Source: Cacajao melanocephalus (taxonomy: Eukaryota > Chordata > Mammalia > Primates > Pitheciidae). From it: a stretch of DNA of 64,000 bases. Position numbers and translations under genes: made by a program. The DNA lies in assembly GCA_963573385.1 (NCBI GenBank), contig CAUYLG010013766.1:57939-121938 (forward strand), given 5' to 3'. The notes beneath the pieces are model-generated. The model worked only from the letters and a program-made list of their open reading frames with translations. It made no database searches and was not told where the DNA came from. The stretch's first letter is position 1. Every line of letters starts with the position of its first letter. Below, piece after piece: positions 1 through 12,912 of the stretch.

Positions 1-263
1 AGAGGTTGAAAATTTACACAAGTTTATCACAAATTGGGATTTGAAGATTGAGGGCATAGTGTAAAGGTTTGAGAGTGAAAGGAAGGGGACTGGAGTAGGT
101 ACAGAGTTGTAAAAGCAAGTTTGGCAGGCAGAGAGTCTGGGGGAGATAGATGACCAGAAAGTCTTAGATACACCTTAGAGACCAAATCAAACAGGAGGAT
201 GAGGCGTAATGGAACTGGCCCAGACAATTTCTAAAAATAATAAAAATAAGCATCACATTTTTG

Positions 264-1012
264 CTGTAGATGTCCTCCATGATCTAGCCACTGCCTGCAT
301 CTCTTAGGGCATCCCTTTGCACTCTCCTCTTGCTCACTGTGCTTCAACCACACAGGCCTTCTGTCTTTCTGTTACTCACTCCAGCATGCCATACTTTTCC
401 TACCTCTGTTTCTTTTTTCATTTGTTTGCACTTGCTCTTCTGAGAGATAGCAGAGTCAAGCGGTCAGTAGCATAAGCTCAGGATCCAGACTCCCTGCTCT
501 GCCACTTTTAAGCTTTGTGACAATGGTCAAGTTACTTAACCTCTCTGTGCTTCAGTTTCTTATTTATAAGTCGGGGAATGATAATAGTACTTATTTCATA
601 GGGGATTTGGGGAATTATAAAAGCTGAATTAAGACAAATCAATGTAAAGGGCTTAGAATAATTTCTTGTGTGTGTGGGTAAAGACTCAATAAACATTGTC
701 ATTAGTTGTGCTTTAAGCTCTTTTCCTTATATGTTTACATAGGGAATATAATCATTACATTATTTCCTTCCCAGCTCAAATGTGCTTCCTCAGCCATCCT
801 AGCTAAAGTGGCATAACTCCACTGGCTTTCTGTCACTCTTTATTCCATTACTCTTTTATTTAGTCATAGTATTCATCACTATTTGAAATTATTTTATTAT
901 TCTGTTCTGCTCTTCCCCCATTCCCTGCAGGCAGGGATTTATTGACTTGTTTCCTACTGCATTTTAGCTCTAGAAGGTGCCAAGTACTTTGTAGGTGCTC
1001 AAGAAATATTTG
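264..1012 (+). mobile_element. L2 LINE fragment with nested MIR
   Basis: The left part (264-442) and right part (about 705-1012) match the 3' region of L2, with wording such as 'tgatctagcc' and the closing 'gtgctcaagaaatatttg'. A separate MIR splits them. The copy is old and diverged, so boundaries are approximate. Confidence 0.65.
443..700 (+). mobile_element. MIR SINE
   Basis: It shows the MIR core order: 'gtcaagttacttaacctct', then 'cagtttctta', then an AT-rich 'ataatagtac' stretch and 'gggcttagaa'. It lies within the L2 copy, so it inserted into an even older element. Confidence 0.75.
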
Positions 1013-1162
1013 TGCCAATTTATTGTCTCGAAGACTTGGTTTCCTGGGCTTCTACTCAGATCAGGCAGCATATGTGGCAAGGTGACGGTGAGGCCAAGGC
1101 TGGGAAGACAGAATTCAACTCTGTTTATTAATCTGTTGGCTCATCTAGATCAGGCAGCTGCC

Positions 1163-1338
1163 AGTTATTGTAAATTTTATTAGAACACAGCCATACCCAT
1201 TTTTAAACTTATTTTCTGGCTGCTTTCCTGCTATGGCCACAGAGTTGAGCAGTTGTGACAGAGGTCATGTCTTAGGGCTTGCAAAGTTGAAAATATTACT
1301 CTCTGGCCCTTCAAAGAAAAAAATTTGCTGACTCCTGA
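1163..1338 (-). mobile_element. hAT-type DNA transposon fragment (copy A)
   Basis: It resembles the copies at 39090-39300 and 56055-56380: 'tttattagaacacagcca', a 'ggctgc' segment, 'gagttgagcagttgtgacag', then 'ctctggccctt' and 'tgctgactcctga'. It is probably a non-autonomous Charlie-like element; the exact subfamily is not named here. Confidence 0.6.
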
Positions 1339-1519
1339 TTTAGATGCAGAGAAAGACAAGGAGAGAACACTGAAAATAATAACAAGCTTTATTTGGGTAG
1401 TGGGATAATAGGTCAAAGGCTTTTTATCTTTATGCTTTTTTTGTATTTTGTTTTAGACCCATTTAATTTGGAAATTGCCTTATAAATACGCAAAAATGGT
1501 ATTTAGAATACTTTTTTAA

Positions 1520-1705
<186 letters not shown>

Positions 1706-1969
1706 TAAATTTTGATCCTGAATAGGCTGGGGAAGAATGTTTTAATTACTGCAGATGGAAATTCATTGGAGTGCATCAAACGTTGCTCCCTGCTTCTTGT
1801 CCTGGGGTGTCAGTGGCCACTTGGTTATGTCAGATCAAAGACTTGGAATGAAAACGACGCATCTTCCTGGAGTTCTGGTTTTACTCAAAGATTTTTAGAG
1901 GGGGAAGAACTTTAAAATTTTAAAATAAAAGGATATATTATGGAGTTCAACACAAAATTCACAAGCATT

Positions 1970-2277
1970 TTTGTTTTTATTTATTTATTTATTTTGAGAC
2001 AGAGTTTCGCTCTTGTTGCCCAGGCTGGAGTGCAATGGGCGATCTCGGCTCACCACAACCTCCACCTCCCAGGTTCAAGCGATTCTCCTACCTCAGCCTC
2101 CTTGTAGCTGGGATTACAGGCATGTGCCACCATGTCTGGCTAATTTTTTGTATTATCAGTAAAGACAGGGTTTCATCATGTTGGTCAGGCTGGTCTCGAA
2201 CTCCCGACCTCAGGTGATCCGCCCACCTCAGCCTCCCAAAGTGCTGGGATTACAGGCATGATCAACCGTGCCTGGCC
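1970..2277 (-). mobile_element. Alu, full length, antisense
   Basis: The T-rich tail is followed by 'gagacagagtttcgctcttg' and the element closes in 'cgtgcctggcc'. A 10-bp target-site duplication AATTCACAAG flanks it at 1956-1965 and 2278-2287. Confidence 0.93.
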
Positions 2278-3057
2278 AATTCACAAGAATTTTTCAGAGA
2301 AAATATTAAAAAGAAGTTGTGTATTCTTTGCCTATTTTTAAGTGGAAAAATCTGAGGAAGAGTGCCTTGGGCTCACTGAAAGTCCTATCAAAGATGGCTA
2401 TTTTATATATTTGTTAATAATTTTTTTTTCCAGATTCAGGTATTTTAATAAATATGTCAGAGACATTAAGTTAAATATAACTTTTTCTTTTTTACCAATT
2501 TGGTTATTTGAGAACATTGCATTCTGCAAAGATGCTTACAAATTCTAATACGATAAATAAGTGGATATAATTAGAATATTAACTGAAAGTAAAAAGACAG
2601 TTGACTGAAGACACTTATTTTACTGAGTTTCAAAATCAAGTTATGAATTTCTGTGACTGCTTTATGAAAGGTACTGTGAAGTTTGTAGCATTGTGGAAAC
2701 AATGGCCATAGAGATTTCAAAGTCCTTTGGCCGTACTGCTTGTCACTGTGTGGAAGAAAATTCAAAGTCTGTGAATTTATTATTTGACTTTTACACTGTT
2801 TCAGTAATTTAACTTCTTCATAGTGAGAAAAAAAGTCACAGATAAGAGATTCTTCATTAGGATACACTTACTTGTTTCATTAGTGCAAGTTTCTTCTAAA
2901 TTGAGAACATTAAGATTTAAATTGGTAGTTGGATTATGGATGTCATTGTAATCACAGCTGCTGCTTTTTATTTCCACATTTTATTTTGATTGTATACTAT
3001 TGAGAAAATCCTATTTCTACAGGCAACTTCTATTCCTTTTATTATTATTGTTATTAT

Positions 3058-3182
3058 TATTTTTTTTAAGATAGGGTTTCACCATGTTGGTCAGGCTGGT
3101 CTTGAACTCCCGACCTCAGGTGATCCGCCCACCTTGGCCTCCAAAGTGCTTGGATTACAGGCATGAGCCACCACGCCCGGCC
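3058..3182 (-). mobile_element. Alu left-monomer-type fragment, antisense
   Basis: Only one monomer is present, from 'gggtttcaccatgttggtca' to 'cacgcccggcc', after a T-run. A 14-bp duplication CAACTTCTATTCCT at 3024-3037 and 3184-3197 shows it inserted as a short copy and was not trimmed later. Confidence 0.9.
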
Positions 3183-4578
3183 ACAACTTCTATTCCTGAG
3201 TATAATTTTACCTAAGTAGCTATGTGCAAACCTGAGTTTTAAGAATGTTCAGTGCGGAGCTGCAGTTTTCCTAATCAGTGACATGTTTATAAGAAGTTGA
3301 GATATGTGGAAAAAGCTGGCAGCAGAAACTTTATTCCTAGGTCTGCATAAAATCAAGGTGGCCTGGCAGCTTTAAGGGATGTGTTTGCATTTGATTTTTA
3401 ACACATTGGCATGTGTATGCTGTTTTTCATTACAAATTATATATGTGACAGAGACAGTGTCACAGCTTTGCAAGTATAAAGAATATTTTCAAAGTGAAAT
3501 GCAAGCCAAACATTTACAGAACCCCAGAGCACCTTTCGGAGGCCCTAGGATCCCACCAATGTGGCTCTGCTAATTTAAGAACATCTGGTTTAGGAGATTA
3601 TCCGTGCTATGCTTGATTGTTTTGCTTTTCTTCTAAACATTTTAAGCCAATGTTTAGGGATCACGGTATTAGAAAAATAAGATTTTATTTCCATACATTG
3701 TTTTAAGTGGCTTGCTTACTAGCAGTCTTTTTTTTAAATATAAAGATGTTTAAATTCTAACAGTAGATGGTCAGCTAGATATCAGTGATTTGTTATTTAA
3801 ACAAAATAAGGCACATGGCTGAATGTCTCACAGTTCTCTATTCCATTGGCAAATGTTTGAAGCCCAAAGGCTTGACTCAATATGGAAAAATTCCTGCATT
3901 TTAGCCTATTTTAAAAACATTTGTTAGGTGTTTACAGTGTAAAAGTAGTTTTACCCAATAAAGAAGCAAGACTTCCAGTAAGTTTAATGGAGGGTTTTCA
4001 GAGAAATTCCTCTCCTTTACCCTCCTCTTCTTCTTTTTTACAAAATTACTGTTTTGGGTCATCATCCAATTTTTATAGTGGCCAAAGCTCCCATAGGAGC
4101 TTAAAACTTGTGAACATTTTGAGTGTTGGTAACAAGTATAATTTTCAGGTGCCAGAGGGCACATGTGATCTTTTACACAAAAATGCCTCTGACCTACAAT
4201 CGGTAGTTCATCTTGAGTTGTCTCTTCTGTTAGTGGTCATGAATGACAGATACACATTTATTAGGTGAGTGACTGAAGCTAGGGGATGCCCTCTGTGTCT
4301 GAGATTTTCTCCCTGAACAAAGTTAGTTGGCTCATTCCTGATTGAACTTCTGACCTTGATCTCATTAACACCTGCTCTAAGGAAAGATTAAAGGGAGGCA
4401 GCCTGCCAGCTGCCAGCTGCATCCTTTTGCTGTCTAGGCAGACACTACAGAGATGGCCCACGTATGGGCCTAGAGATCTGTACATTTTAGAATTTAAAAA
4501 TGATCAAGGAAATTCTTTTGTAAATTTTATTAGGAAGCCTTAGATTTTTAACCTTATCATTGTAGACCAAGTGATTGT

Positions 4579-4613
4579 TTTGGTGTGCTTTTGTTAAATA
4601 TGCTAAATATTGT
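4579..4613 (+). repeat. 35-nt local direct repeat, copy 1
   Basis: By eye it matches 5533-5567 at 31 of 35 bases (core 'tttggtgtgctt', then 'gttaaata', then 'taaatattgt'). It could be a small local duplication or two copies of an unrecognised old repeat. Confidence 0.5.
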
Positions 4614-4770
4614 CTTTGATTGGATGCTGAGTTAAAGTATGGTTTTTTAGATGTGTGCTAATTTAATAAAAATGTGACTTATTTGTCAGATTTTGGATCA
4701 TCATGGGATAATCATTAGAGATATTTGCTGCTTATTCGTATTGTAAATGCTTTTTCTTTTTCTTTCTCTC

Positions 4771-5053
4771 TTTTTTTTTTTTTTTTTTTTTTTTTGAGAC
4801 AAGAGTTTTGCTCTGTCACCACGATATCAGCTCACTGCAACCCCACGCGTCCTGGGTTCAAGTGACTCCCCTGGCTCAGCCTCCCAAGTAGCTGGAATTA
4901 CATGGATGCCCCACCACACCCAGCTAATTTTTTGTATTTTTAGTAGAGATGTGGTTTCACCATGTTGGCCAGGATGGTCTCGATCTCCTGACCTTGTAAT
5001 CTGCCCGCCTCCCAAAGTGCTGAGATTACAGGCGTGAGCCACCACGCGCAGCC
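4771..5053 (-). mobile_element. Alu, antisense
   Basis: A long T-run is followed by 'gagacaagagttttgctctg', ending in 'cacgcgcagcc'. An imperfect duplication TGTAAATG(C/T) flanks it. It lacks part of the usual right monomer ('ggctggagtgcag' is missing after 'tctgtcacc'). Confidence 0.9.
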
Positions 5054-5189
5054 CTGTAAATGTCTTTTCTAAAAAGTTGATTCCTGGGTTACTTTGAGGT
5101 GATGGAAATCATGTAACAGCAGAAGGAGTTAAAGAAATAGACTAAAATATGGCTTGAATTAGAAGGAAATTTCCATTTAATAAGTGAGA

Positions 5190-5349
5190 AATGGCTGGGC
5201 ACAGTGAGTGGCTCATGCGCATAATCCTAGCACTTTGGGAGGCCAAGGTAGGTGGATTGCTTGAACCCAGGAATTTGAGAACTAGCCTGGGCAACATGGC
5301 AAAACGCAATCTCTATTATAATATTTTTTTTTAAAAAAAGAGAGAGAAA
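5190..5349 (+). mobile_element. Alu left-half fragment, sense
   Basis: It begins 'ggctgggcacagtgagtgg' and stops after the left monomer in an A/T-rich stretch. Divergence suggests an older (AluJ-like) copy. Confidence 0.8.
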
Positions 5350-5532
5350 TCAATAGATAACTAAAATAGTTTCCAGATCTATTCTAATGCTGAGAAATTT
5401 TGTTTTGCAGTATTTTTTATGATTAATATTTCATAAATATGATTAATGGAGGGAGGGGTATTTTGTAAAAACCCACCAAAAATTTAAGTACTTTGATTTA
5501 ACATGGATAGTTTTAATTTCAAAATTGTTATT

Positions 5533-5567
5533 TTTGGTGTGCTTATGTTAAATACATTAAATATTGT
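5533..5567 (+). repeat. 35-nt local direct repeat, copy 2
   Basis: Partner of 4579-4613, about 950 bp downstream, with four mismatches. Confidence 0.5.
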
Positions 5568-5799
5568 AAATATTTCGCTTTTTAAAATTTGATAGGGTAT
5601 TTACTAGTTGGCTTTCCTCTATTTTTTTTCAGGTTACTTCATTTTTCTTCTTGCAGTCATGCTTTTTAATCATTTGAATAATTTAGTTTAGCTTTATGTC
5701 TCAAACTCTGTTAATGGAAGTAGTTCCTTCAGATACTTTGCTTAGGTATACTGTATTTTGTAATTCTCTATTCAGCTGTGTAGGCTATGGTCACCACTT

Positions 5800-5970
5800 A
5801 TTTTGATCATCCACAAAGGGTCAATCCTTTGTGCTAGGCACCTTCGGACACATTGTCTGCTTAGTCTTGCTCTCAGTACTGTGAAAATAAGCAATGATGT
5901 CCTCATGTTTTTCATGAGGAAAATGCGACTCAGAGAAGATACCAAATATATTGGGCAATTACTATTTACA
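5800..5970 (-). mobile_element. MIR fragment, antisense (probable)
   Basis: The segment 'gtgctaggcacctt' followed by 'catgaggaaaatgcgactca' has the order of an inverted MIR. It is heavily diverged and its limits are approximate. Confidence 0.45.
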
Positions 5971-6547
5971 TAACAACCATTCATTGAACTCCTGCTGAAT
6001 GCCAGTCTCCATTCTAAGTGTCAAGGTTATTGGAATGAAGATACAAGCTCTTGGATCCAAGAAATCACAAACTGATACTGGGGTTAAAATTTAGAGCTGT
6101 TTGGTTCCAAAATGTCTGTTGTGTTTTCAGTTTGAAATTGGAGTTTTTATTTGAAAACAGTTTCGACTGTTTTGTCTTTGAGGTAACTCTTACATGTGTA
6201 AATCAGATCTCTAATGATTTAGTTTTATTTCCATATGAGGATGATTTTCACAATCACAATGGAAACAGTGTAAAACAGTGTAAATAGTTTTTAACTTTTT
6301 TATTATATTGAGGAGATGGGCATCTCAGATAATGAAAATCGTTGATTAAAAAATATTGGAACAGGCGAATAAAGTTAGCTTCTAGACCTCAGTTACCTTA
6401 AGTAGAAGTGGGTATAAGGAAGAGTGATGAAAAGACCAGAAGTCTTAAGCCAGGAGTGTACCAAATTCAAGGGAAACAATTATGGTTTAGATGGAGAAGG
6501 CAAAAGAAAACGGATTTGACTTAAATTTAAAGCACTATTATGAATGA

Positions 6548-6990
6548 GGTCACAGGTACACTATTGGTGGGATTGTTAAGTTGACCTTATCGCTATGGAG
6601 GACAATTTGACAATATTAAGATCCTTAAATATATTGGTGTCCTTTGATTCTGTAATTCTGTTTCTTGAAATTTATTTCCTGGAAGGAAATATGAGATGTG
6701 CAAAATACATATATTTTTCTTGAAGTATTAAATGTCTAAAGATAGGAAATAGGTTAAGTTATGGTATACACAAATGATAGATATGCTGTATTTAAATATT
6801 ATTTAAATATTTAAGTATTAAGTAAAAAGGCAGGATGTAAACTGTGCATGGTATAACCCCAATTTAATTTATATACATCGGAAGAATCAAAGGAAGTATA
6901 TCTGAAAGTGTTAATGATAGTTATAATGGGTGGTACAATTATGGGTAATTTTGGTTTTCTTGTATACTGTTGTCTGGGTAAGGATCTGAA
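6548..6990 (+). mobile_element. Old L1 (L1M/HAL1-like) 3' fragment
   Basis: Phrases typical of the end of mammalian LINE-1 ORF2 are present: 'actattggtgggattgt', 'tctgtaattctgtttcttga', and 'gcatggtataaccccaattt'. It is decayed and has no open frame. Confidence 0.6.
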
Positions 6991-8014
6991 AGTGACTCTG
7001 TCTCTTTCCTTTGCAACAATCTGCATGGACTTGAAAAGCTGTTCTTGAATTCTAAGTGTGTGCTCCACCACTCCCTTTTCAGGTTCAGATTATAAAATTG
7101 AAGGTGCTTTTAAAAAGTCTGATATTTGGATGAGTGGAGTAACATCCTAATTAGAAGATCTTTTTCATGATAATGTTTTGAGTGTTAACCTATCTTACTT
7201 TTAGAGCTTTGCGTTTAAGTCGGCAGTTTAGAACAGTGTGCTAGTGAGGCTGCAGTATTGTTTCATATCCAGATACTCTCAAATATGGCTGGGCGTATTA
7301 CAGATGAGTTATAATATTTCATATTTGCCTTGTCAATGCCTAACTTCAAAGAAATGAATGACCTGGGTTTTAAGGAAAATGGTTGGGAGGTGGGGGAAGG
7401 AGGGTGCTGTGTGTGGATAAATCAGTATAAATATATGATTACAAAAACTGCTCAAAGACCATGGATTATTGAGTATTAAGTAGCTCTTTCCTTTATCCCT
7501 GTGTAAAGATAGACTTTAAAAAAATTTTTTTTAATTGTCTGAGTTAAACACCTGATGATTAGGAAAATTATCTTAACATTAAGACTTTATGTGAATAATA
7601 CCAAGAATATACTGAGAATATTTTGAGGCTTTAAAAATGTCAGTTTTGAAAGCTATACATTTAGGATGGAAATTTTTTGTAGAATACATTTAAAAAAAAC
7701 AATACTACGATAATAACCGTAGAAGTATGACCTTTTTTTTCCTGTTGATTAATTCATTAAACCATTAGTACATATGTAAGGCAGGAACCCTAAATCTTAC
7801 TGCCTTCTGATAAACTACTGACTACATATGATTAAATTCTAAAGAGATGAATATTTTTAATGGTAAAGTGGGTTAATATGAGAATTGATGTTAACAAGTA
7901 GAAAACAAAAGCATAATTTGGGTAGAAAATTAGTTGGAGTTATTAAGTATATGATATGATGTTATTGAACAGAGGTAGCTGATTTTGAATTAGTTCCTAT
8001 TAAAATGATTGAGA

Positions 8015-8600
8015 CTTGGCAGGTGATGGTGGCTCATTCCTGTAATCCCAGTACTTTGGGATGCTGAGGCAGGAAGAGGATCGCTTGAGGCCAGGAGTTC
8101 AACACATCTGTACAAAAAAAGAAAAATTAGCTAGGCATGGTGGTGGCACATGCTTATAGTCCCAGCTACTTGAGAGGCTGAGACAGGAGGATTGCTTGAG
8201 CTGCAGCGAACTACGATGATGTTACTGTAGGCTAGCTTGTGTGTCAGAGCGAGACCTGACTCTTTTTTTTTTTTTTTTTTTTTTTGAGACAGAGTCTTAC
8301 TCTGTCACCCAGGCTGGAGTGCAGTGGCAAGATCTAAGCTCACTGCAACCTCTGCTTCTGGGTTCAAGCAGTTCTCTTGCCTCAGCCTTCCGAGTAGCTA
8401 GGGTTACAGGTGCCTGCTACCACACCCAGCGAATTTTTGTATGTTTAGTAGAGATGGGGTTTCACCGTGTTGGCCAGGCTGGTCTCGAACTCCTGACCAA
8501 GGCGATCCACCAGCCTCGGCCTCCCAAAGTACTGGGGTAACAGCTATGAGCCACTGTGCCTAGCCTAGACCCTGACTCTTGAAGAAAAAGAAAAAGAAAA
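8015..8600 (+). mobile_element. AluJ-like element split by a younger Alu
   Basis: A sense, diverged Alu begins near 8015 ('tggcaggtgatggtggctca') and reaches its 3' tail at 8262. It resumes after the nested Alu with 'agaccctgactct' and an A/G-rich tail to about 8600. Confidence 0.85.
8263..8565 (-). mobile_element. Alu, antisense, nested in an older Alu
   Basis: The T23-class run and 'gagacagagtcttactctg' open the element and 'ctgtgcctagcc' closes it. The flanks repeat the host Alu tail: AGACCTGACTCT at 8253-8264 and AGACCCTGACTCT near 8567-8579. This duplicated site proves insertion into the host Alu. Confidence 0.9.
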
Positions 8601-8673
8601 AAGATTAAGACCTGATGGGTACTATTGTGAGTTTAATATTTATTTACTGTTTAATTTTTATGTTTTCTTATAG

Positions 8674-8732
8674 GTGATTGGTCTGTTGGACGTTTTTACA
8701 CCTGCAAGGTCTCTGGAGGAATTCAATGACGT
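8674..8732 (+). CDS. MAPK14: MAPK14 exon 3: Val83 to Val102
   Basis: This 59-nt exon encodes VIGLLDVFTPARSLEEFND and the first two bases of Val102, covering strands beta-4 to beta-5 of the N-lobe after helix C. The acceptor is TTATAG|GTG and the donor is GT|GTGAGT. Because it ends in phase 2, skipping it would shift the frame. Confidence 0.98.
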
Positions 8733-9044
8733 GTGAGTAAATCTTTTGCATTTGCCTTCCTGATCTACAGAATGAATACTAATAGCCCATTTCTATTCCT
8801 GAACTAGTTAGCAACATACAGACTGGAAAAAAATTCTTTATTCCTATCATGCAACTCTTTTTGGGTGTGTAGGGATGGATACCAGAAGATGTATGTTATG
8901 GGTGGTGCATGTTAATGTTTACATCATTTCAGGCACAATTGTACCCCATTGAAGAGTCAGTCTTGAATTCTTAACAGAAGTTCCATGGAGAAAGGAGTAG
9001 AGGGAGTTTTGACTATGGATTTTCTTTTCAAATTGTCTGTCCCA

Positions 9045-9187
9045 GTTTTTTTGTTGTTTTTGTTTTAAAAGACACGGGTCTTGTGATTACTGCCCTGGTT
9101 GGAATCAAGCTCCTGGGCCATAGTGATCCTTCCACTTCAGCCTCCTGAGGATCTGGGACTATAGGCACATGCTACCATGTCTGGCCG
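9045..9187 (-). mobile_element. Alu-like monomer fragment, antisense
   Basis: Degenerate T-rich start, then 'aatcaagctcctgggcc', 'cctcctgaggatctgggact' and 'atgtctggcc'. It fits an old monomeric Alu (FLAM-like). Confidence 0.65.
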
Positions 9188-11187
9188 GTCCCAACTTTTA
9201 AAGGTGCTTTTCAAGAAATGTAATGGAGCCCCAGCCATATAGGCTCCCTCCTCTTTTATTGCCCATGCACGTCAGAGATGAACTCCATGCTGATCTTGAA
9301 GTATTAGATTTCTGCACTGGGTTAAGGGGCAGATTCTACATGCTGAGAAAGGCTTCTTCTCCCAGCTTTGTAACCACCTCTATTGTTTTAGCCTGGGATA
9401 TCCATAGAAAGCAGAGCCTGGGATTCTCAGGAACCAATAGTGGGGGGTAGGGAAAATGAAACAGGGAAGGAGAGAAAGCTTCTATAAGGATGTGTTGTTG
9501 AATTGGTCACTACTATGGACAACTGGGCTGAAAACTGCCAAGATCTAGGAAGCTGTACATAATTCACCTCAGTTGGCGATCATTAATCCACTGGCTCCAG
9601 ACCCCATTGGCAAGGGTTGCCACATGTGTCATGAATGCCTTCACATGCCCAGGTTGCACATTGGTGAGCACAAGACAGATTCCAGCAAGTGTTTCCGTGC
9701 ATGTGTGAGCTCTCTAGTAGCTTTTCTAGTATCTGAATTGACATAGCTCCCTCTGCCCCAGTTCACAGATACACTATACCATAAAAGAGAAAAAAAAACT
9801 TTAAATGCAGTTACACTTTTGGTCTTATTGAAATTTTGGCATTCCTAAGTGGAAAGGGTTACTATTATGACAGCCAAAATAAAATTGAAGATCATGACTT
9901 CTCTTCTTTAACCTCCATTCCCGCATTGTCCCCATGGCTGAACCTAACCAGTTTCTCCTCACCCTTATCCTGGTTTCAGTTTCTCCCATTCTTATCCTGG
10001 GCTGATCACAAACACCACTTACTCCTTTCCCATGGAACACAAAGGGGATATGTTTGAACTTGTATATTTTGTCTAAGGAAAGGGAGAAAGAAATAAGATG
10101 AAATGGAAAGGGAAGAAGAAAAGGTAGCAAAAACATTTTTCCACCATTTGAATTTAGTTGGAACATAGTATGGCTGAGAGTAGAAGTTGAGAGAGGAGAA
10201 TTTGGTCCACCTACAAGATCTCGTTGGCCACATTAACCTTGACCTGGCTAATAAGAGTTTTAGAAACAAAGGAAAAAAATAGGCAATAACTAAGAAAAAC
10301 TGTTCTTCTCGCAGCCCTGCTTGGTACAAGAATATGGAGGCTTCCAGAGATTACTGGATGTTACCTAGGGGCATGTATATTACAATCTGTTGAGCCCTAC
10401 TGTATGCTATAGTTGGAAAAGGGAATGTTGCAGAATGATGGTTTTTAAAAATAGTTTCCCTAAATGTGGAAGAAATGCCGAAGTAATGCGTTTATCAATT
10501 ACTTTGGAAAGCATTTGAGTTAGATCTGAGCTATATCCCAAAATTTTAGGTATACTGAGGATGGACTTATATAACAAAGGAAATGATTTGCTGACTTGTG
10601 CAAAGTGCAAAATGCTGTACTTTGGCCTAATTGGGCGTTCTGGAACTGGATTAAGAACCTGTTTTTCCTATATAAAAAGACCTTAATTAAGGCCAGTGTC
10701 TATTGAAGAGGTTGAGTGTTATTAAGGACCCAGCAACTACAAGTCTACCTTTGAACTAAAGTTTCATGCATTCATTCAACCATTCATTCATTCGTTCAAC
10801 AAATACAATGGCTGTTGAGCAGGAATCTGTTCTTTCTACTTAACTCCAGCTGGATTCTATTTTTTTTATAAACAAGAACTGAGTTTACTTCTTGGAAGCA
10901 AATCTCATTACTACTTGTTGAGTACTTACCAAATGTAGAACACAGAACAGGTTCAGAATAATCAGAAATATTCGCCCTTCCTTTTGATGAAAGTGTCTGG
11001 TTTGGGGAAACAAATTCAAAACACTTTTGTATCCAAGTTACCAATTGGCTGTATGACCTTAGACAAGTCACTTTACCCTTATAGGCCCAGCATTTCCCTG
11101 TAAAATGATGAAAATTGAGGTCGTTGACTTCTGAAGTGTTTTAAATTACAGAAAGTCTGAAAACAGAATGAACCTGATTGCCCTTAG

Positions 11188-11585
<398 letters not shown>

Positions 11586-11952
11586 ATTTCAGTATTTGCT
11601 CAAGTTATTTTGGGATATGCATGAGAAACTAAACATCTTCACCCACAGTTGCAGGGTTTGCAAATTTAAATACCTTCAAGGTCACACAAGGAACATAAAT
11701 GAGGCTTGGTGTTGTACAACTGGGAGTGGTGGGGTCTGTGGCAAAATACATCTGCACCTCCTAAAAGTATTCCAATTCACGTTGAAACAAAACAAGTGAA
11801 CAAACAAAAACCTACACTCTGGCCAAACCAGACATAACTTAGGCTAGAGTGGTTCTGTAAGCTACCTGTTTAGAGCAGGCTGTAATTTGAACACAAATGT
11901 TTAAATGCCAATTAGCGAAATCTGTAATTACTTTAGGATTTACAGTTTGTTT

Positions 11953-12245
11953 GTTTTTTTTTTGAGGTGGAGTCTCGTCCTGTCACCCAGGCTGGCATGC
12001 AGTGGGTGATCTTGGCTCATTGCAACCTCCGCCTCCCAGGTTCAAGCGATTCTTCTACCTCAGCCTCTCGAGGAGCTGGAATTACAGGGGCACACCACCA
12101 CGCCTGGCTAAGTTTTCTATTTTTAGTAGAGACGGGATTTTATATTTTGGCCAGACTGGTCATGAACTCTTGACCTCAAAAGTGATCCGCCCGCCTCGGC
12201 CTCCCAAAGTGCTGGGATTACAGGCGCGAGCCACCGTGCCTGGCC
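11953..12245 (-). mobile_element. Alu, full length, antisense
   Basis: T-run, then 'gaggtggagtctcgtcctgt' through to 'accgtgcctggcc'. Confidence 0.93.
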
Positions 12246-12316
12246 TGCAGTTGGCTTTTAATCGTGGTACATGTATTTGTTTCTTTATGTTTCAGTTAGT
12301 ACTTTTAATTTGTCAC

Positions 12317-12912
12317 ATACAGTCATGCATCAGTTAATGAGTGGGATGTGTTCTGAGAAATATGTCATTAGGTGATTTTGTTGTTGTGCAGACATAACAG
12401 TATACTTCCACAAAGCTAGATGGTATGATCTACACACCTAGTCTATATGGTAAATCTTCTTGTTCCTACGCTGCAAACCTGCACGGCATGTTACTGTATT
12501 GGATGCAGTAGGCAACTGTAACATTATGCTATGTATTTGTGTATCTAAACATAACTAAACATAGAAAACATACAGTAAAAATACGGTACTATAGGCCAGG
12601 CTCAGTGGCTTACTCCTGTAATCCCAACACTTTGGGAGGCTGAGGTAAGTGGATCACTTGAGCCCAAGAGTTGGAGACCAGCCTGAGTAACACGGGAAAA
12701 CCCCTCTCTAAAAATTTTTTTAAAAATTAGCTAAGCATGGTGGTGCATGCCTGTAGTCCTGCTACTGCAGAGTTTGAAGTGGAAGGATCACTTGAGCCCA
12801 GAGGCAGCGGTTTCATTGAACCATGATTGCGCCATTGCATTCCAGCCTGAGCGACAGAGTGATATATGTAGTCCTCTGTTGACTGAAACATTGTTATGTG
12901 GTACATGACTAC
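12317..12912 (+). mobile_element. Tigger-like TA-target DNA transposon with nested Alu
   Basis: The left end reads TA then CAGTCATGCATCAGTTAATG; the right end reads GTACATGACT, giving diverged terminal inverted repeats. Internal wording such as 'ctagtctatatggtaaatc' and 'ctgcaaacctgcacggcatg' fits a non-autonomous Tc1/mariner (Tigger-like) family. An Alu interrupts it at 12594-12863. The family assignment is from memory. Confidence 0.65.
12594..12863 (+). mobile_element. Alu, sense, inside the DNA transposon
   Basis: It starts 'ggccaggctcagtggcttac' and ends 'agcctgagcgacagagtg', with almost no A tail left. Divergence suggests an older Alu. Confidence 0.88.
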
